64,000 nt of DNA, taken from contig BLLK01000051.1 in NCBI GenBank assembly GCA_021927905.1, positions 1,116,001 through 1,180,000 on the forward strand, read 5' to 3'. The stretch is from Chaetoceros tenuissimus. Its lineage: Eukaryota; Bacillariophyta; Thalassiosirophyceae; Chaetocerotales; Chaetocerotaceae. Within the stretch, counting starts at the first letter, position 1, and each line of letters starts with the position of its first letter. Under the pieces are notes generated by a model. That model did no database searches and was not told the DNA's origin. It worked only from the letters and a program-made list of their open reading frames with translations. A program made the position numbers and the translations under genes. Below, in pieces: positions 63,530-64,000 of the stretch.

Positions 63530-64000
63530 ATGCCACGGATAAAGTCACCGTTAGTGCTTGTCTCAGTCGTGGGATTCTTTCTTTTTAGCTCTACAATTTC
63601 ATTGTTACTTTTCATGGAAAAAACATATTCTCATGCAATAGAAACTAAAGTCTCGTACACGAATATTATTGTGGCAGCAGACCAATCCAAAACAAATAGC
63701 GACAGGCTTCACGGTTCGAAATTCTTATCCTACAAAATAGTCAAGGATCTCTTTTTTACAAATAGATATGGACCATATGTTGGAGGTTGTGAGGAAGACT
63801 ACAGATATACAGTGCCATCACTGAAACAATCTGGGATATTTGATTTTCATACACTTGTAGATACAAACATGAATATTCTACACGTGGGAGACTCAGTTTC
63901 ACTGCAAACTGCACACATGTTTCAAGAAGCATCCATGCCTCAAGATCGAAACGTGATTCGTTATTCCTACAGAGACTTTGAAGCAACTTCTATAGTTAGG
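63530..64000 (+). CDS. Type II membrane protein with GDS motif, 3' part beyond window
   Basis: ATG 63530; open to the last base (157 codons). A hydrophobic anchor (LVLVSVVGFFLFSSTISLLLF, about 8-28) precedes a lumenal part with ILHVGDSVSLQTAHMF, the GDS block I recall from TBL/PC-esterase-type polysaccharide O-acetyltransferases and related diatom Golgi proteins. Cys in GGCEEDYRY lies before it, as in that family. The DxxH motif expected near the C-terminus is outside the window, so the assignment cannot be completed. Confidence 0.6.
   Translation, partial: MPRIKSPLVLVSVVGFFLFSSTISLLLFMEKTYSHAIETKVSYTNIIVAADQSKTNSDRLHGSKFLSYKIVKDLFFTNRYGPYVGGCEEDYRYTVPSLKQSGIFDFHTLVDTNMNILHVGDSVSLQTAHMFQEASMPQDRNVIRYSYRDFEATSIVR

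Overview
The window is nuclear DNA from a diatom, most likely an AT-rich centric species of the Chaetoceros type (the genus is inference). The lineage is suggested by plastid presequences with an AF or ASAF-like cleavage motif, an LCIB-type theta-carbonic anhydrase, a lumenal PsbP-family protein with a two-part presequence, secreted proteins with PSDxPS or Lys/Ser-rich linkers, the S8 protease with W/C-rich tail modules, and a recurring diatom motif of the type GDSPSV-GPPLSLSWE. Genes are densely packed on both strands. I could place 17 short GT-AG introns (52 to 135 nt), and in each case the exon sum keeps the reading frame. Many gene pairs converge with only 50 to 130 bp between stops. No rRNA, tRNA, CRISPR or organelle sequence was seen.

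Layout. 1-5.7 kb: a partial cytochrome b561-type membrane protein (-), theta-carbonic anhydrase (-) divergent from COQ4 (+), and a PI-PLC X-domain protein (-). 6-8.4 kb: a sulfotransferase-like protein, a direct repeat, and a small conserved diatom protein. 8.8-16.3 kb: an F-box/LRR-like protein, a plastid helicase-associated-domain protein, a Gfo/Idh/MocA oxidoreductase fused to a DUF3605-like tail, a GPCR-like protein lacking its first helix, and a GT8 glycosyltransferase. 16.7-18.8 kb: an apparently perfect 1,059-bp head-to-tail duplication carrying small acidic ORFs and a recurring ACAGGCA motif; it ends 57 bp before a bZIP-like gene. 19.8-28.5 kb: a 2OG-Fe(II) oxygenase, a TPR protein, a coiled-coil protein, an MFS transporter, and a glycosyltransferase-like gene with a damaged 5' end. 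28.9-38.7 kb: a GH5 exo-1,3-beta-glucanase, proteasome RPT5, a sepiapterin-reductase-like SDR, a secreted subtilase and a coiled-coil protein.

39.2-49.3 kb: a putatively N-myristoylated protein with nine CARC repeats, an IQ-motif protein, a RidA-family protein, an acidic membrane protein, the PRC2 subunit EED/ESC and a PDZ protein. 50-64 kb: a secreted LRR protein with a silaffin-like Lys/Ser linker, a Gly/Gln/Asn-rich type II membrane protein, a frameshifted secreted discoidin-like protein, a second sulfotransferase, a PsbP-family protein, an enoyl-CoA hydratase, an N-carbamoylputrescine amidase-type nitrilase, and the start of a membrane-anchored GDS-motif esterase-like protein.

There is no operon or defence-island logic; this is an ordinary eukaryotic gene neighbourhood. 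The points most worth following are CRE-type TGACGTCA elements upstream of the theta-carbonic anhydrase (the motif class known from diatom CO2/cAMP-responsive promoters) and of the MFS gene, the tandem duplication, the CARC repeat protein, the Gfo/DUF3605 fusion, and two genes that appear frame-disrupted.
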